From Bordetella sp. FB-8 (GTDB lineage Bacteria > Pseudomonadota > Gammaproteobacteria > Burkholderiales > Burkholderiaceae_B), in the NCBI RefSeq assembly GCF_000382185.1, contig NZ_KB907784.1:1637633-1701632 (forward strand): a stretch of DNA of 64,000 nt, given 5' to 3'. Under the pieces are notes generated by a model, which searched no databases, was not told the origin of the DNA, and saw nothing but the letters and a program-made list of their open reading frames with translations. The position numbers were made by a program, and so were the translations under genes. This document shows, piece by piece, positions 36,183 through 45,261 of this stretch. Every line of letters starts with the position of its first letter. Position 1 is the first letter of the stretch.

Positions 36183-37427
36183 ATGTCCGCGCAATCCACG
36201 CCACCCCGTCCCGCACCGCTTACCGGCATTCGCGTTCTCGATCTGACCCGCGTACTCGCGGGGCCCTGGTGCACACAGAACCTGGCCGACCTGGGTGCCG
36301 AGGTCATCAAGATCGAGCGTCCGGGAGCGGGCGACGATACGCGCGCCTGGGGGCCGCCCTACCTGAAGGACCTGGACGGCAACCTCACCAGCGAAGCCGC
36401 CTATTACCTGTCTGCCAATCGCAACAAGCTGTCGGTGACGGTCGACATCGCCAGCGAGAGCGGCGCCGACGTCGTGCGCGAACTGGCCCGCCAGAGCGAC
36501 ATTCTCGTCGAGAACTTCAAGGTGGGGGGGCTGCGCAAATACGGGTTGGACTATGAAAGCCTGCGCGAGATCAATCCGCGGCTCATTTACTGTTCGGTGA
36601 CAGGCTTCGGCCAGACTGGTCCCTATGCCAACCGGCCCGGCTACGATTTCATGATCCAGGGCATGGGTGGGCTGATGAGCATCACCGGCGAGCGCGACGA
36701 TCTGCCGGGCGGCGGTCCGCAGAAGGCTGGCGTGGCCGTAGCCGACCTGATGACCGGCATGTATTCCGCAGTGGGCATTCTGGCCGCGCTGATCGAACGT
36801 GGCAACAGCGGCCTGGGCCAGCATATCGACATGGCCTTGCTCGATTGTCAGGTGGCCATGCTGGCCAACCAGAATCTCAATTACATGACCTCGGGCAAGG
36901 CGCCGCGTCGTGCGGGCAACGCGCACCAGAACCTGGTGCCCTACCAAGTGTTCGCGGCCGCCGACGGCCATCTTATCGTGGCCGTGGGCAACGACAGCCA
37001 GTTTCGCAACTATTGCCGCGTGATCGGCATGAACGAACTGGCCGAGGATCCGCGCTTTGCCACTAACCCACAGCGGGTGGTCAATCGCGAGGTTCTGGTG
37101 CCCATGCTGGCCGAGCGCATGAAGGCCGCCGCGCGCGACACGTGGCTGGCCGAGCTCGAAGCCGCAGGCGTGCCGGCAGGTCCCATCAATAGCCTGGACC
37201 AGGTCTATCAGGACCCGCAGGTGCAGGCGCGCAGCATGAGGCTGGAGCTGCCGCATCCGACGGCCGGCCTGGCGCCCATCGCGGCCAGTCCGCTCAGGTT
37301 GTCGGGCAGCCCGGTGCGCTACGAGCGACCCGCGCCCACGCTGGGTCAGCACACGCGGCAGGTGCTGGGCGAGCGGCTGGGCTTGTCCGATGCACAGATC
37401 GAAGCGCTGTCCGTACCTGCGAACTGA
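36183..37427 (+). CDS. CaiB/BaiF family (class III) CoA-transferase
   Basis: The 414-residue protein starts at ATG 36183; a TTG three codons upstream is possible. It has the family opening P-L-T-G-I-R-V-L-D-L-T-R-V-L-A-G-P-W-C and A-D-L-G-A-E-V-I-K-I-E-R-P-G, then G-Y-D-F-M-I-Q-G-M-G-G-L-M and the Asp-bearing V-A-V-A-D-L-M-T-G-M-Y. It transfers CoA between an acyl-CoA and a carboxylate. The downstream 3-hydroxyacyl-CoA dehydrogenase suggests a dicarboxylate or branched-acid catabolic route, but the substrate is not defined. Confidence 0.92.
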   Translation: MSAQSTPPRPAPLTGIRVLDLTRVLAGPWCTQNLADLGAEVIKIERPGAGDDTRAWGPPYLKDLDGNLTSEAAYYLSANRNKLSVTVDIASESGADVVRELARQSDILVENFKVGGLRKYGLDYESLREINPRLIYCSVTGFGQTGPYANRPGYDFMIQGMGGLMSITGERDDLPGGGPQKAGVAVADLMTGMYSAVGILAALIERGNSGLGQHIDMALLDCQVAMLANQNLNYMTSGKAPRRAGNAHQNLVPYQVFAAADGHLIVAVGNDSQFRNYCRVIGMNELAEDPRFATNPQRVVNREVLVPMLAERMKAAARDTWLAELEAAGVPAGPINSLDQVYQDPQVQARSMRLELPHPTAGLAPIAASPLRLSGSPVRYERPAPTLGQHTRQVLGERLGLSDAQIEALSVPAN

Positions 37428-37495
37428 ATCGTCGTCTACTGGCGGGCTGGCCCGATGGGCGTGCCCACTCCATTCATCAAGGTGAGAAAGCAATC

Positions 37496-39013
37496 ATGCA
37501 AGACATTCGAATTCTTGGCATTGTCGGCGCCGGCGCCATGGGACGCGGCATTGCACAGATCGCCGCGCAGGCCGGCGTGCGCGTCAGGCTGTTCGATGCC
37601 AATGGCGACGCCGTGGCCGGCGCGCGCGAAATGCTGCGTCAGACTTGGGACAAGCTGGTGCAAAAGGGCAAGTTAAGCGCGGCAGATGCTCAGGCTGCGT
37701 TGGCCCGCATCGAGCCGGCCGCTGCGCTGCAGGACCTGGCCGACTGCCAAGCTGTGGTCGAGGCCATTGTCGAGCGGTTGGACGTCAAGCGCGAGGTGTT
37801 CGCCAAGCTCGAATCCATCGTGGCGGCCGATTGCATCCTGGCGTCGAACACGTCCTCGCTGTCCATCACGGCCATCGCCACGGCCTGCAATCGTCCCGCG
37901 CGCGTCGTCGGCTACCACTTCTTTAACCCCGTGCCGCTGATGAAAGTGGTCGAGGTGATCGACGGCCTGCGCAGCGACCCGGCCGTGGGCGATGCGTTGA
38001 CAGCGCTTGCGCGCCGCATGGGCCACACCCCTGTGCGCGCCAAGGACATGCCCGGCTTCGTCGTCAACCACGCGGGCCGCGGCATGCTCATCGAAGGGTT
38101 GCGCGCGGCGCAGGAGGCCGTGGCCGGCTTCGACCAGATCGACGCGGTCATGCGCGAGCAGGCGGGTTTTCGCATGGGGCCTTTCGAGCTGCTGGACCTG
38201 ACCGGCCTGGATGTCTCGCATCCTGTGATGGAGTCGATCTATCAACAGTTCTACGACGAGCCGCGCTACCGGCCCTCGCCCATTACCGCCGTGCGGCATG
38301 TGGGCGGGATGCTGGGCCGCAAGACGGGCACGGGCTTCTATCACTACGTCGACGGCCAGAAGCAGGTGCCGGCCGAACCCGCCGCGCCCGCATTGCCGGC
38401 AGGCTTGAAGGTATGGGTGAGCCGCCACAGCGCGCAAGGCTGTGCAAGGGCCACGGCGCTGCTTTCGGGCCTGGGCGTCACGGTCTGCGAAAAGCCCGAG
38501 GCGGACGCGCTTTTCATCGTTACGCCTTACGGCCAGGACATCGCCACTTGCGTCACGCAGCAGGGCCTGGATGCTGCGCGCACAGTGGGCCTGGACACGC
38601 TGCATGAGTTCACTCCCGGCCGCCGGCGCACGCTGATGCTGTCGCCGGCCACGCAGCCGGCCTGGCGCGACGCGGCGCATGCGCTGCTGGCCTGCGACGG
38701 CACACCCGTGAGCGTGATCGCCGATTCGGCGGGCTTCATCGCCCAGCGCATCGTCGCGTATATCGTCAACATCGCGTGCGACATCGCGCAGCAGCGCATC
38801 GCCACGCCCGAGGATATCGATCGCGCCGTCACGTTGGGCCTGGGCTATCCCATGGGTCCGCTTGCGTTGGGCGACGCTCTGGGCGCGCACCGCATCATGG
38901 AGATCCTGGTGAATATGCAGCGCGGCACCGGCGACATGCGCTATCGCCCCAGCCTATGGCTGCAACGCCGCGTGCAGCTGCAGATGTCCTTGCTGGCGCA
39001 GGCGGCGGCATAG
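37496..39013 (+). CDS. 3-hydroxyacyl-CoA dehydrogenase with duplicated C-terminal domain (PaaH/PaaC-like)
   Basis: The 505-residue enzyme oxidises 3-hydroxyacyl-CoA with NAD. The NAD fold begins G-I-V-G-A-G-A-M-G-R-G-I-A. The catalytic His is in V-G-Y-H-F-F-N-P-V-P-L-M-K and the Glu in V-V-E-V. Two helical 3HCDH C-terminal domains are visible: F-V-V-N-H-A-G-R-G-M-L-I-E-G and later F-I-A-Q-R-I-V-A-Y-I-V-N. This length and doubling resemble the phenylacetate-pathway PaaH, though no other paa genes are present. It follows the CoA-transferase by 68 bp, likely in one operon. Confidence 0.92.
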   Translation: MQDIRILGIVGAGAMGRGIAQIAAQAGVRVRLFDANGDAVAGAREMLRQTWDKLVQKGKLSAADAQAALARIEPAAALQDLADCQAVVEAIVERLDVKREVFAKLESIVAADCILASNTSSLSITAIATACNRPARVVGYHFFNPVPLMKVVEVIDGLRSDPAVGDALTALARRMGHTPVRAKDMPGFVVNHAGRGMLIEGLRAAQEAVAGFDQIDAVMREQAGFRMGPFELLDLTGLDVSHPVMESIYQQFYDEPRYRPSPITAVRHVGGMLGRKTGTGFYHYVDGQKQVPAEPAAPALPAGLKVWVSRHSAQGCARATALLSGLGVTVCEKPEADALFIVTPYGQDIATCVTQQGLDAARTVGLDTLHEFTPGRRRTLMLSPATQPAWRDAAHALLACDGTPVSVIADSAGFIAQRIVAYIVNIACDIAQQRIATPEDIDRAVTLGLGYPMGPLALGDALGAHRIMEILVNMQRGTGDMRYRPSLWLQRRVQLQMSLLAQAAA

Positions 39014-39043
39014 TTCCGATTCTTCGGTACAATGCAGCCCGTT

Positions 39044-39118
39044 GCGGCCGTAGTTCAATGGATAGAATTAGGGTTTCCGAAGCCCTCGATACAGGTTCGA
39101 TTCCTGTCGGCCGCACCA
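39044..39118 (+). tRNA. tRNA-Arg (anticodon CCG)
   Basis: The 75-nt sequence folds into a full cloverleaf. The acceptor pair is GCGGCCG with CGGCCGC, and CCA is encoded. The anticodon stem AGGGT/GCCCT holds loop TTCCGAA (anticodon CCG, reading CGG). The T arm is ACAGG-TTCGATT-CCTGT. The D stem is GTTC/GAAT with a G-U pair. It starts 30 nt after the dehydrogenase stop. Confidence 0.96.
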
Positions 39119-39133
39119 AACGGATACGGAACT

Positions 39134-39164
39134 GGGCACTTCGACCGGAGTGCCCATTTTCATT
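39134..39164 (+). terminator. Rho-independent terminator after tRNA-Arg
   Basis: A 9-bp stem with one G-U pair (39134-39142 with 39147-39155) has a GACC loop and is followed by ATTTTCATTT. It lies 16 nt after the tRNA. Confidence 0.75.
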
Positions 39165-39438
39165 TCGGAAACCAGCGTTTCCAGTGCCGCTGGGCTTGCG
39201 TCCAGTTTGACGGGTCCGGGCTCTCGATTCACGGTCCAGCAGTATCTCCCGCTTCCGTTCGCGCGCAGTCCGGCCTGCCTGGCCGAGCGTTTTCGAGGTG
39301 ACGGCCGTCGCCTCAGGGCTAGGGGCAACAGGACTGCCGGCGGCATCGCGGCTCAGGATGCCACTTGCGGGTTCCGTCGTCAGGCCGTCTCCACCTGTTG
39401 AGCCGCGTGCCCCTAAGCTGTTGGGCCGGAACCGAAAT
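39165..39438. other. Intergenic stretch with no recognised gene
   Basis: Between the tRNA terminator and gabD I see short open frames on both strands but none with a ribosome-binding site or familiar content. I find no repeat of the tRNA 3' end that would mark an integrated element. Confidence 0.5.
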
Positions 39439-40902
39439 CTACGTTCCCAGATCGATGCACAAGTACTTGATCTCGACATAGTCTTCGATCCCGTACTTGG
39501 ATCCTTCGCGTCCCAAGCCGGACTGCTTTACTCCGCCGAAGGGTCCCACTTCGTTCGAGATGATGCCGGTGTTGATCCCGACGATGCCATATTCGAGCGC
39601 TTCCGAGACCCGCCAGACCCGCGCGTAGTCGCGCGTGTATAGATAGGCGGCCAGTCCGAAGATCGTGTCGTTGGCCATTCGCAGCGCGTCTTGCTCGGTC
39701 TCGAACTTGAACAGCGGCGCAACCGGGCCGAAAGTCTCCTCGGTCGCCACTTTCATGGCCTGCGTCACATCGCGCAAGATGGTCGGCTCGAAGAACGTCC
39801 CGCCCAGCGCATGGGGCCTGCCGCCCGTGACCACCTTGGCCCCCTTGGCCGTGGCATCGGCGATGTGTTCCTTGACCTTTGCGATGGCCGCCTCGTCGAT
39901 CAGCGGCCCCTGGTTGACGCCGGCCGTAAAGCCATTGCCCACCTTGAGCGTGTCCTGGACTTTCTCGGTCAGGCGCTTGACGATCTCTTCGTAGATGCCC
40001 GACTGGATGTAGATGCGATTGGCGCAGACGCAGGTCTGGCCGGCATTGCGATACTTCGACGCGAGTATGCCTTCGACGGCGGCATCGGGATCGGCATCGT
40101 CGAACACCAGAAAGGGCGCATTACCGCCCAGTTCCAGCGATAGTTTCTTGACGGTGGGGGCGCATTGCTTCATCAGCAGGCGGCCTATTTCGGTCGAGCC
40201 GGTAAAGCTGAGCTTGCGCACCGTGTCGCTGTCGCACAGCGCGCCGCCGATCTCGGGCGCGTCGCCCGTGATGACATGGAAAACGCCCTTGGGCACACCG
40301 GCCTCTTCGGCCAGCACGGCCAGGGCCAGGGCTGACAGCGGCGTCTGCTCGGCCGGCTTGAGTACCATGGCGCAGCCGGCGGCCAATGCCGGGCCGGCCT
40401 TGCGCGTGATCATTGCAGAGGGAAAATTCCAGGGCGTTATGGCAGCGGTGACGCCGATGGCTTGCTTGAGCGTCATCAAGCGTTGGCCGGATTTCGGGCT
40501 TTGCAGCACGTCGCCGTCGATGCGTTTGGCTTGTTCGCCGAACCACTCCAGGAACGAGGCGGCATAGGCGATTTCGCCGATGGCCTCGGGCAGGGGCTTG
40601 CCCTGTTCCGCGGTCATGATGACCGCCAGGTCCTGCTGGTTGGCCAGCATGAGCTGGGCCCACTTGAGCATGACGGCGGCGCGCTCCTTGGCCGTCCTGG
40701 CGGCCCACTGCGTCTGAGCGGCCTTGGCGCTGGCGATGGCCTGTTCGGTTTGCTTGCGGCCCAGCATGGGCACCGATACGATGGTTTGGCCGGTAGCCGG
40801 ATTGACCACGGGAAAGCTGGCGCTGCCCTTGACCCACTGCCCGTCGATATAGCAGGCGTCGCGCAGCAGGTCCGGGCGTTTGAGATCGAGCTTGGATGAC
40901 AT
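39439..40902 (-). CDS. gabD: NAD(P)-dependent succinate-semialdehyde dehydrogenase
   Basis: The 487-residue aldehyde dehydrogenase starts at ATG 40902 behind GGGGGGAC. It has T-P-W-N-F-P (cofactor), the Glu of L-E-L-G-G-N-A-P, the catalytic Cys in N-A-G-Q-T-C-V-C-A-N and E-E-T-F-G-P. The Q-T-C-V-C-A-N pattern and the adjacent gabT mark it as GabD, which oxidises succinate semialdehyde to succinate. It is 73 bp downstream of gabT in the same direction. Confidence 0.93.
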   Translation of the reverse strand: MSSKLDLKRPDLLRDACYIDGQWVKGSASFPVVNPATGQTIVSVPMLGRKQTEQAIASAKAAQTQWAARTAKERAAVMLKWAQLMLANQQDLAVIMTAEQGKPLPEAIGEIAYAASFLEWFGEQAKRIDGDVLQSPKSGQRLMTLKQAIGVTAAITPWNFPSAMITRKAGPALAAGCAMVLKPAEQTPLSALALAVLAEEAGVPKGVFHVITGDAPEIGGALCDSDTVRKLSFTGSTEIGRLLMKQCAPTVKKLSLELGGNAPFLVFDDADPDAAVEGILASKYRNAGQTCVCANRIYIQSGIYEEIVKRLTEKVQDTLKVGNGFTAGVNQGPLIDEAAIAKVKEHIADATAKGAKVVTGGRPHALGGTFFEPTILRDVTQAMKVATEETFGPVAPLFKFETEQDALRMANDTIFGLAAYLYTRDYARVWRVSEALEYGIVGINTGIISNEVGPFGGVKQSGLGREGSKYGIEDYVEIKYLCIDLGT

Positions 40903-40975
40903 GATGTTTCGTCCCCCCAAAATGCGGCGGCGAGTGTCTTTCGAAGCGAAGACACCGCTCGCCGGGGTTATGGAT

Positions 40976-42238
40976 TTACTTGGCCAGCAGTTGCGCCAGG
41001 ATGTCCAGGCCGCGGTCGAATTGCGCCTCGGGTATGGTCAGCGGATACAGGAAGCGCAAGACGTTGCCGTATACGCCGCAGGACAGCAGGAGCAGGCCCT
41101 TCGCGGCCGCCTGCTTGATCACGGCGGACACGGCGGCCGCGTCGGGCTTGCCTTCGCCGTCGACCAGTTCGCAAGCGACCATCGAGCCCAGGTTGCGCAC
41201 GTCGGCGATCTTCCTATTGCCGGCCTGCAGTTGCTTGAGGCGGGTGGCCAGCTTGTCGCCGAGCGCGACGGCGCGGGCGCACAGGTTCTCTTCCTTGATC
41301 ACGTCCTGCACGGCCAGCGCCGCGGCGATGGCCAGCGGATTGCCGGCGTATGTGCCGCCCAGGCCACCGGGGGCGGGGGCGTCCATGATCTCGGCCTTGC
41401 CGACCACGCCCGACAGCGGCAAGCCGCCGGCCAGGCTCTTGGCTATCGTGATGAGGTCGGCCTCGACGCCGTGGTGCTCCATGGCGAACATCTTGCCGGT
41501 GCGGGCGAAACCGGTCTGCACTTCGTCCGCGATGAGCACGATGCCGTGTTCGTCGCAGGTTTTGCGCAGGGCGACCATCAGTTCGGGCGCAGCGATATTG
41601 AAGCCGCCTTCGCCCTGCACGGGTTCGATGATGATGGCGGCCACGCGTTGGGGTTCGATGGACGACTTAAACAGCAGTTCCATGGCCTTGATCGAATCGG
41701 CCACGCAAATGTTCTGCGTCTTGTTGGGAAAGGGCACGTGAAAGACGTCGGGCATCATGGGACCCAGCGAAGTCTTATAGGGCGCGACCTTGCCGGTCAG
41801 CGTGACCGTCATATGGGTGCGGCCGTGGAAGGCGCCGGTGAAGGCGACCACGCCCGAGCGGCCGGTATGGGTGCGGGCGATCTTGAGCGCGTTCTCGACG
41901 GCCTCGGCGCCGGTCGTGAAGAAGGCGGCCTTCTTCAGGCCGGACAACGGCGCCGCGGCGGCCAGTTTTTCGGCCAGCGTGACATAGCTTTCGTAGGGAA
42001 CGATCTGGAAGGCGGTGTGGGTGAATTTGTCGAGTTGGTCCTTGACCGCGGCGATCACCTTGGGATGCCGGTGACCGGTGGCCAGCACGGCGATGCCGCC
42101 GGCGAAGTCGATGTATTCCTTGCCCTGGTTGTCCCACAGCGTGGCGTTTTCGGCGCGGCAGGCGTAGAAATCGAACTGGACGCCGACCCCGCGAGGGGTG
42201 GCCAGCTGGCGGCGGGTGTTGATGTCTAGGTTTTGCAT
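40976..42238 (-). CDS. gabT: 4-aminobutyrate aminotransferase
   Basis: This 420-residue class III aminotransferase moves the amino group from 4-aminobutyrate to 2-oxoglutarate, giving succinate semialdehyde. The PLP-binding Lys is in I-T-I-A-K-S-L-A-G-G; the co-factor site also shows T-G-A-E-A-V-E-N-A and D-E-V-Q-T-G-F-A-R-T-G. With gabD it forms the GABA shunt. A promoter and MocR-type operators lie upstream, next to a regulator remnant. Confidence 0.94.
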   Translation of the reverse strand: MQNLDINTRRQLATPRGVGVQFDFYACRAENATLWDNQGKEYIDFAGGIAVLATGHRHPKVIAAVKDQLDKFTHTAFQIVPYESYVTLAEKLAAAAPLSGLKKAAFFTTGAEAVENALKIARTHTGRSGVVAFTGAFHGRTHMTVTLTGKVAPYKTSLGPMMPDVFHVPFPNKTQNICVADSIKAMELLFKSSIEPQRVAAIIIEPVQGEGGFNIAAPELMVALRKTCDEHGIVLIADEVQTGFARTGKMFAMEHHGVEADLITIAKSLAGGLPLSGVVGKAEIMDAPAPGGLGGTYAGNPLAIAAALAVQDVIKEENLCARAVALGDKLATRLKQLQAGNRKIADVRNLGSMVACELVDGEGKPDAAAVSAVIKQAAAKGLLLLSCGVYGNVLRFLYPLTIPEAQFDRGLDILAQLLAK

Positions 42239-42331
42239 GACGGCCTCGTGTCAAGGTAGCGCGGCGGCGCTGCGGGGATGAAGGGGGGATTGCCTGGGTA
42301 GACTTTAATGCTAGGATGGATCCCAAGTACA

Positions 42332-42364
42332 GGGCCAATTTATCCATATTTATGGAACCAATTT
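42332..42364. promoter_or_regulatory. MocR-type operator candidates upstream of gabT
   Basis: GGGCCAATTT (42332-42341) and GGAACCAATTT (42354-42364) are direct repeats 23 bp apart in an AT-rich 60-bp stretch. Paired CCAAT-like direct repeats suit GabR/PdxR-family regulators, and a remnant of such a gene follows. Confidence 0.4.
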
Positions 42365-42370
42365 GCACAC

Positions 42371-42555
42371 TGCCGCGGCGTGCTGACCCGGCCGCTGCCG
42401 CGTTACGACCATGCGGCGCCGAGCCGGCGCGGCAAGGCTTGTTGCTCAGTTGTGCCCGCGTGCCGCAGAACGACATTGCCGGCAAGTTCGAGGTCTTGCT
42501 CGACAGCTTGCCGGAAGTCTCCAAGCAAGGCGGGAAGGTGCGCAGCATGCCTTGA
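42371..42555 (+). pseudogene. C-terminal remnant of a MocR (GabR/PdxR)-type regulator
   Basis: One plus-strand frame reads C-R-G-V-L-T-R-P-L-P-R-Y-D-H-A-A-P and, after a frameshift, another reads A-R-Q-G-L-L-L-S-C-A-R-V-P-Q-N-D-I-A then F-E-V-L-L-D-S-L-P-E, ending at 42555. Together these match the C-terminal end of the aminotransferase-like domain of MocR regulators (P-L-S-x-Y-Y, then Q-G-L-x-L). The DNA-binding domain and most of the fold are gone. Position divergent from gabT is where a GabR-type activator normally lies. No ORF here is likely to be functional. Confidence 0.5.
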
Positions 42556-42672
42556 TCCCGATCGGTCCAGGTCCGGCACCCCTTGTTTTTGATATATAGG
42601 GCACCTACGTCGTTGTGATCCGTTCCCAATAGGCGTACCTTTTAGGGCCACTGAGCCTTCGCGCGGGATGCC

Positions 42673-44754
42673 ATGAGTCAAAGCGGCCAGCCCTTGTTCC
42701 AATATCTGGTGAGCGACGCCGATAACCTGCTGCGCAGCCTGTGCAGCAACGCGCTGGTCGGTGTATTTGTGGTGCAGGACGGGCGCTTTGTCTATGTTAA
42801 CGACCGGCTGGCGGACATGTTCGGCTATGTCCCGGCAGAGTTGTGTGCGGGCATGAATTCGCAGGAGTTGACCGCGGTGCACGATCGCGCGCGCGTCACC
42901 GACGAGATCGCCCGGCGCATGAGCGGGGAAAAACAGGCCTGCGCCTATGAATTCCAAGGCCTGCGGCGCGACGGCTCGCTTTTTGACGCGGAAGTATTCA
43001 GCGTGACGGTGAGCTATCGCAATACACCGGCCACCATTGGTCTGCTGCAAGACATTTCCGAGCGCCGCCGCGCCGAGCGGGATGTGGCCGACCAGCTTCA
43101 GTTCGTCACCCGCCTGGTGGACACCATTCCCAACCCGGTGTTCTACAAGGACGAGAAAGGACGTTTCCTCGGCTGCAACCGCGCGTTCGAAGAGTTTGTC
43201 GGCCTGCCTCGCGACCAGATCGTGGGCCGCACGGCGTACGACCTGTCGCCGTCAGATCTTGCCGGAGAATACTCCGATGCCGACAAGGCGCTGTTCGCGG
43301 CGCGCGGCACGCAGGCCTACGAGGCGTCGGTGATGTACGCCAAGGATGCTGTCCGGCGTGACGTGATGTTCTACAAAGCCACCTTCGACAAGGCCGACGG
43401 CACCCTGGGAGGCCTGGTCGGGGTGATCCTGGACATCAGCGAGCGCAAGCAGATGGAGCAGGTCCGCCACGATGCCCACTACGATGCCTTGACCGGACTG
43501 CCCAATCTGAGGCTGCTGCGCGACAGGCTGACCGAGCAATTGCTGCGGGCCAAGCGGGAGGAGGAATCCCTGGCGCTGCTGTTCGTCGACCTGGATCGTT
43601 TCAAGGAAGTGAACGACACCCTGGGCCATCACGTCGGCGACGCGCTGCTCAAGCAGGCGGCTCGGCGCATCAGCTCGGCGCTGCGCGCCACCGACACGGT
43701 GGCGCGCCTGGGGGGCGACGAGTTTGCCGTTCTTCTGCCGAAAATTTCCGATGCCTCCGCGGCCGGAATGGTGGCGCAGAAGATTTTGCAGCTGCTGTCC
43801 GAACCGTACGACCTGGAAGGCAAGCGGGTCCACGTGACGGGCAGCATCGGCATCGCCATCTATCCGCAGGACGGCACGGACAGTACCTTGCTCAGCTACG
43901 CCGATCAGGCCATGTATGCCGTCAAGGCTCAGGGCAAGAACGCGTTCTGCTACTTCACGCCATCCATGCAGGTGCAGGCCAGGCTGCGGCTTGACCTGGG
44001 CAACGACCTGCGGCAGGCAGTGCAGGAGCAGCAGTTCGAGGTGCACTATCAGCCCATCGTCGATCTGGTCACCGGCCAGATCGCGCGGGCCGAAGCGCTG
44101 CTGCGCTGGCCGCATCCAGCGCGCGGGATGGTGCCACCGGTCGAATTCATCTCCACTGCCGAGGAAATCGGCCTCATCGATGCGATCGGCGACGAGGTGT
44201 TCCGTCAGGCCCTGGACGTAGCGGCCTGGTGGCGTGCACGGCAGGCCGGAGCGAGGATCTGCATCAACGTCTCGCCGCGCCAATTCATCAGCGGCAGCTG
44301 TCGCGCATGGCTCGATATCTTGCGGCAGTCGTCGCTGCCGCCCGATCTGCTGTCCGTGGAGATCGTCGAAAAGGTGCTCCTGGACGAGCGGCCGATGGTG
44401 ATGCAAACCCTGCAGGAACTTCGCGCTGCCGGCATGGCGGTGAGCATCGACGATTTCGGCACCGGTTATTCAGCCTTGTCCTGTCTGAAAAAATTCGATC
44501 TGGGGGCGCTGAAAATCGATCATTCTTTCATCAGCGCGCTGACATCGAGCGACAGCGATCAGACCATCGTAGAGGCCATCATCGCCATGGCGCACAAGTT
44601 GGGACTCAAAGTGGTGGCCGAGGGCGTGGAAACGCAAGCCCAGTGCGACCTCCTGTGTGCGGCAGGCTGCGACTACGCGCAGGGCTACCTGTTCGCGCGG
44701 CCCATGCCGCGCGAGGGTTTCGAGGCTTGGCTGGCGCAGGCCGCGCCGCGGTAG
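42673..44754 (+). CDS. PAS-PAS-GGDEF-EAL protein (cyclic-di-GMP turnover)
   Basis: The 693-residue protein has two PAS domains (about 20-135 and 145-265), a diguanylate cyclase domain (about 275-435) and an EAL phosphodiesterase domain (about 445-690). G-G-D-E-F at 347-351 is intact, and R-A-T-D at 338-341 fits the product-inhibition I-site. The EAL domain keeps E-A-L (474-476), I-N-V-S-P-R-Q-F, D-D-F-G-T-G-Y-S and E-G-V-E-T-Q. Both activities look possible, and the PAS domains would choose between them. No membrane span is seen, so it is cytoplasmic. The signal is unknown. Confidence 0.94.
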   Translation: MSQSGQPLFQYLVSDADNLLRSLCSNALVGVFVVQDGRFVYVNDRLADMFGYVPAELCAGMNSQELTAVHDRARVTDEIARRMSGEKQACAYEFQGLRRDGSLFDAEVFSVTVSYRNTPATIGLLQDISERRRAERDVADQLQFVTRLVDTIPNPVFYKDEKGRFLGCNRAFEEFVGLPRDQIVGRTAYDLSPSDLAGEYSDADKALFAARGTQAYEASVMYAKDAVRRDVMFYKATFDKADGTLGGLVGVILDISERKQMEQVRHDAHYDALTGLPNLRLLRDRLTEQLLRAKREEESLALLFVDLDRFKEVNDTLGHHVGDALLKQAARRISSALRATDTVARLGGDEFAVLLPKISDASAAGMVAQKILQLLSEPYDLEGKRVHVTGSIGIAIYPQDGTDSTLLSYADQAMYAVKAQGKNAFCYFTPSMQVQARLRLDLGNDLRQAVQEQQFEVHYQPIVDLVTGQIARAEALLRWPHPARGMVPPVEFISTAEEIGLIDAIGDEVFRQALDVAAWWRARQAGARICINVSPRQFISGSCRAWLDILRQSSLPPDLLSVEIVEKVLLDERPMVMQTLQELRAAGMAVSIDDFGTGYSALSCLKKFDLGALKIDHSFISALTSSDSDQTIVEAIIAMAHKLGLKVVAEGVETQAQCDLLCAAGCDYAQGYLFARPMPREGFEAWLAQAAPR

Positions 44755-44770
44755 CGGGACTGTTCACCGG

Positions 44771-44970
44771 CTACCGCCATTCGTCGGCGAAGCGCTCGAC
44801 CTTGCCGGCCTCGAGCAGCGGACGGATCAGCCAGAGCATCGCAAGGCCGATACCCATGCCGCAAAGCACCGCTTGATTGACCGCATCAGCGCGATTGGCC
44901 TGAATCCGCCCCTGGACTGCGACGGCGATCTTTTTCTGACCGGGCCGCTGGAATCGCCATAGGCGCGGAT
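44771..44970 (-). pseudogene. C-terminal remnant of a LysR-family regulator
   Basis: On the minus strand the frame reads W-R-F-Q-R-P-G-Q-K-K and Q-G-R-I-Q-A-N-R-A-D-A-V-N-Q-A, then M-G-I-G-L-A-M-L-W-L-I and a stop at 44771. This is the end of the LysR effector-binding domain. The helix-turn-helix and first two thirds are absent. It directly follows the GGDEF-EAL gene in the convergent direction. Confidence 0.6.
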
Positions 44971-44979
44971 GCATAGCGT

Positions 44980-45223
44980 TGGTGCGGGTCATGCACGTTA
45001 TCGCCCCCGACTATCCCGGCTTTGGCCACAGCAGCGCACCGGCGCCGCGGGAATTTCGTATACCTTCGACCCTCTCGCGCAGATCGCCGGGCGCTGGCTC
45101 GATGCGCTGGGACTCGAGCGCTACACCTTGTTCATGCAGGGCTACGGCGGGCCGGTCGGGTTCCGTCTGACCGAAGCGCGCGCCATGCGTGCGATCTGCG
45201 CGGATCGGGGCCGCATGAGTTAA
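44980..45223 (+). pseudogene. Frameshifted fragment of an alpha/beta hydrolase
   Basis: The fragment begins V-M-H-V-I-A-P-D-Y-P-G-F-G-H-S-S-A-P and, in another frame, continues Y-T-F-D-P-L-A-Q-I-A then L-G-L-E-R-Y-T-L-F-M-Q-G-Y-G-G-P-V-G-F-R-L. That is the region around the oxyanion hole and the nucleophile elbow of epoxide-hydrolase-like proteins. A frameshift separates the halves and the C-terminal half is missing. The catalytic nucleophile is not in a credible context. Confidence 0.6.
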
Positions 45224-45261
45224 AACAGCGCTTGTTCCAGCCAGGATGACGCGTACTTCCC

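Noticed and set aside
39165..39438. Possible integration site or small genes next to tRNA-Arg
   Set aside because: No integrase, no repeated 3' tRNA end and no change of composition are visible. The short frames have no recognisable content.
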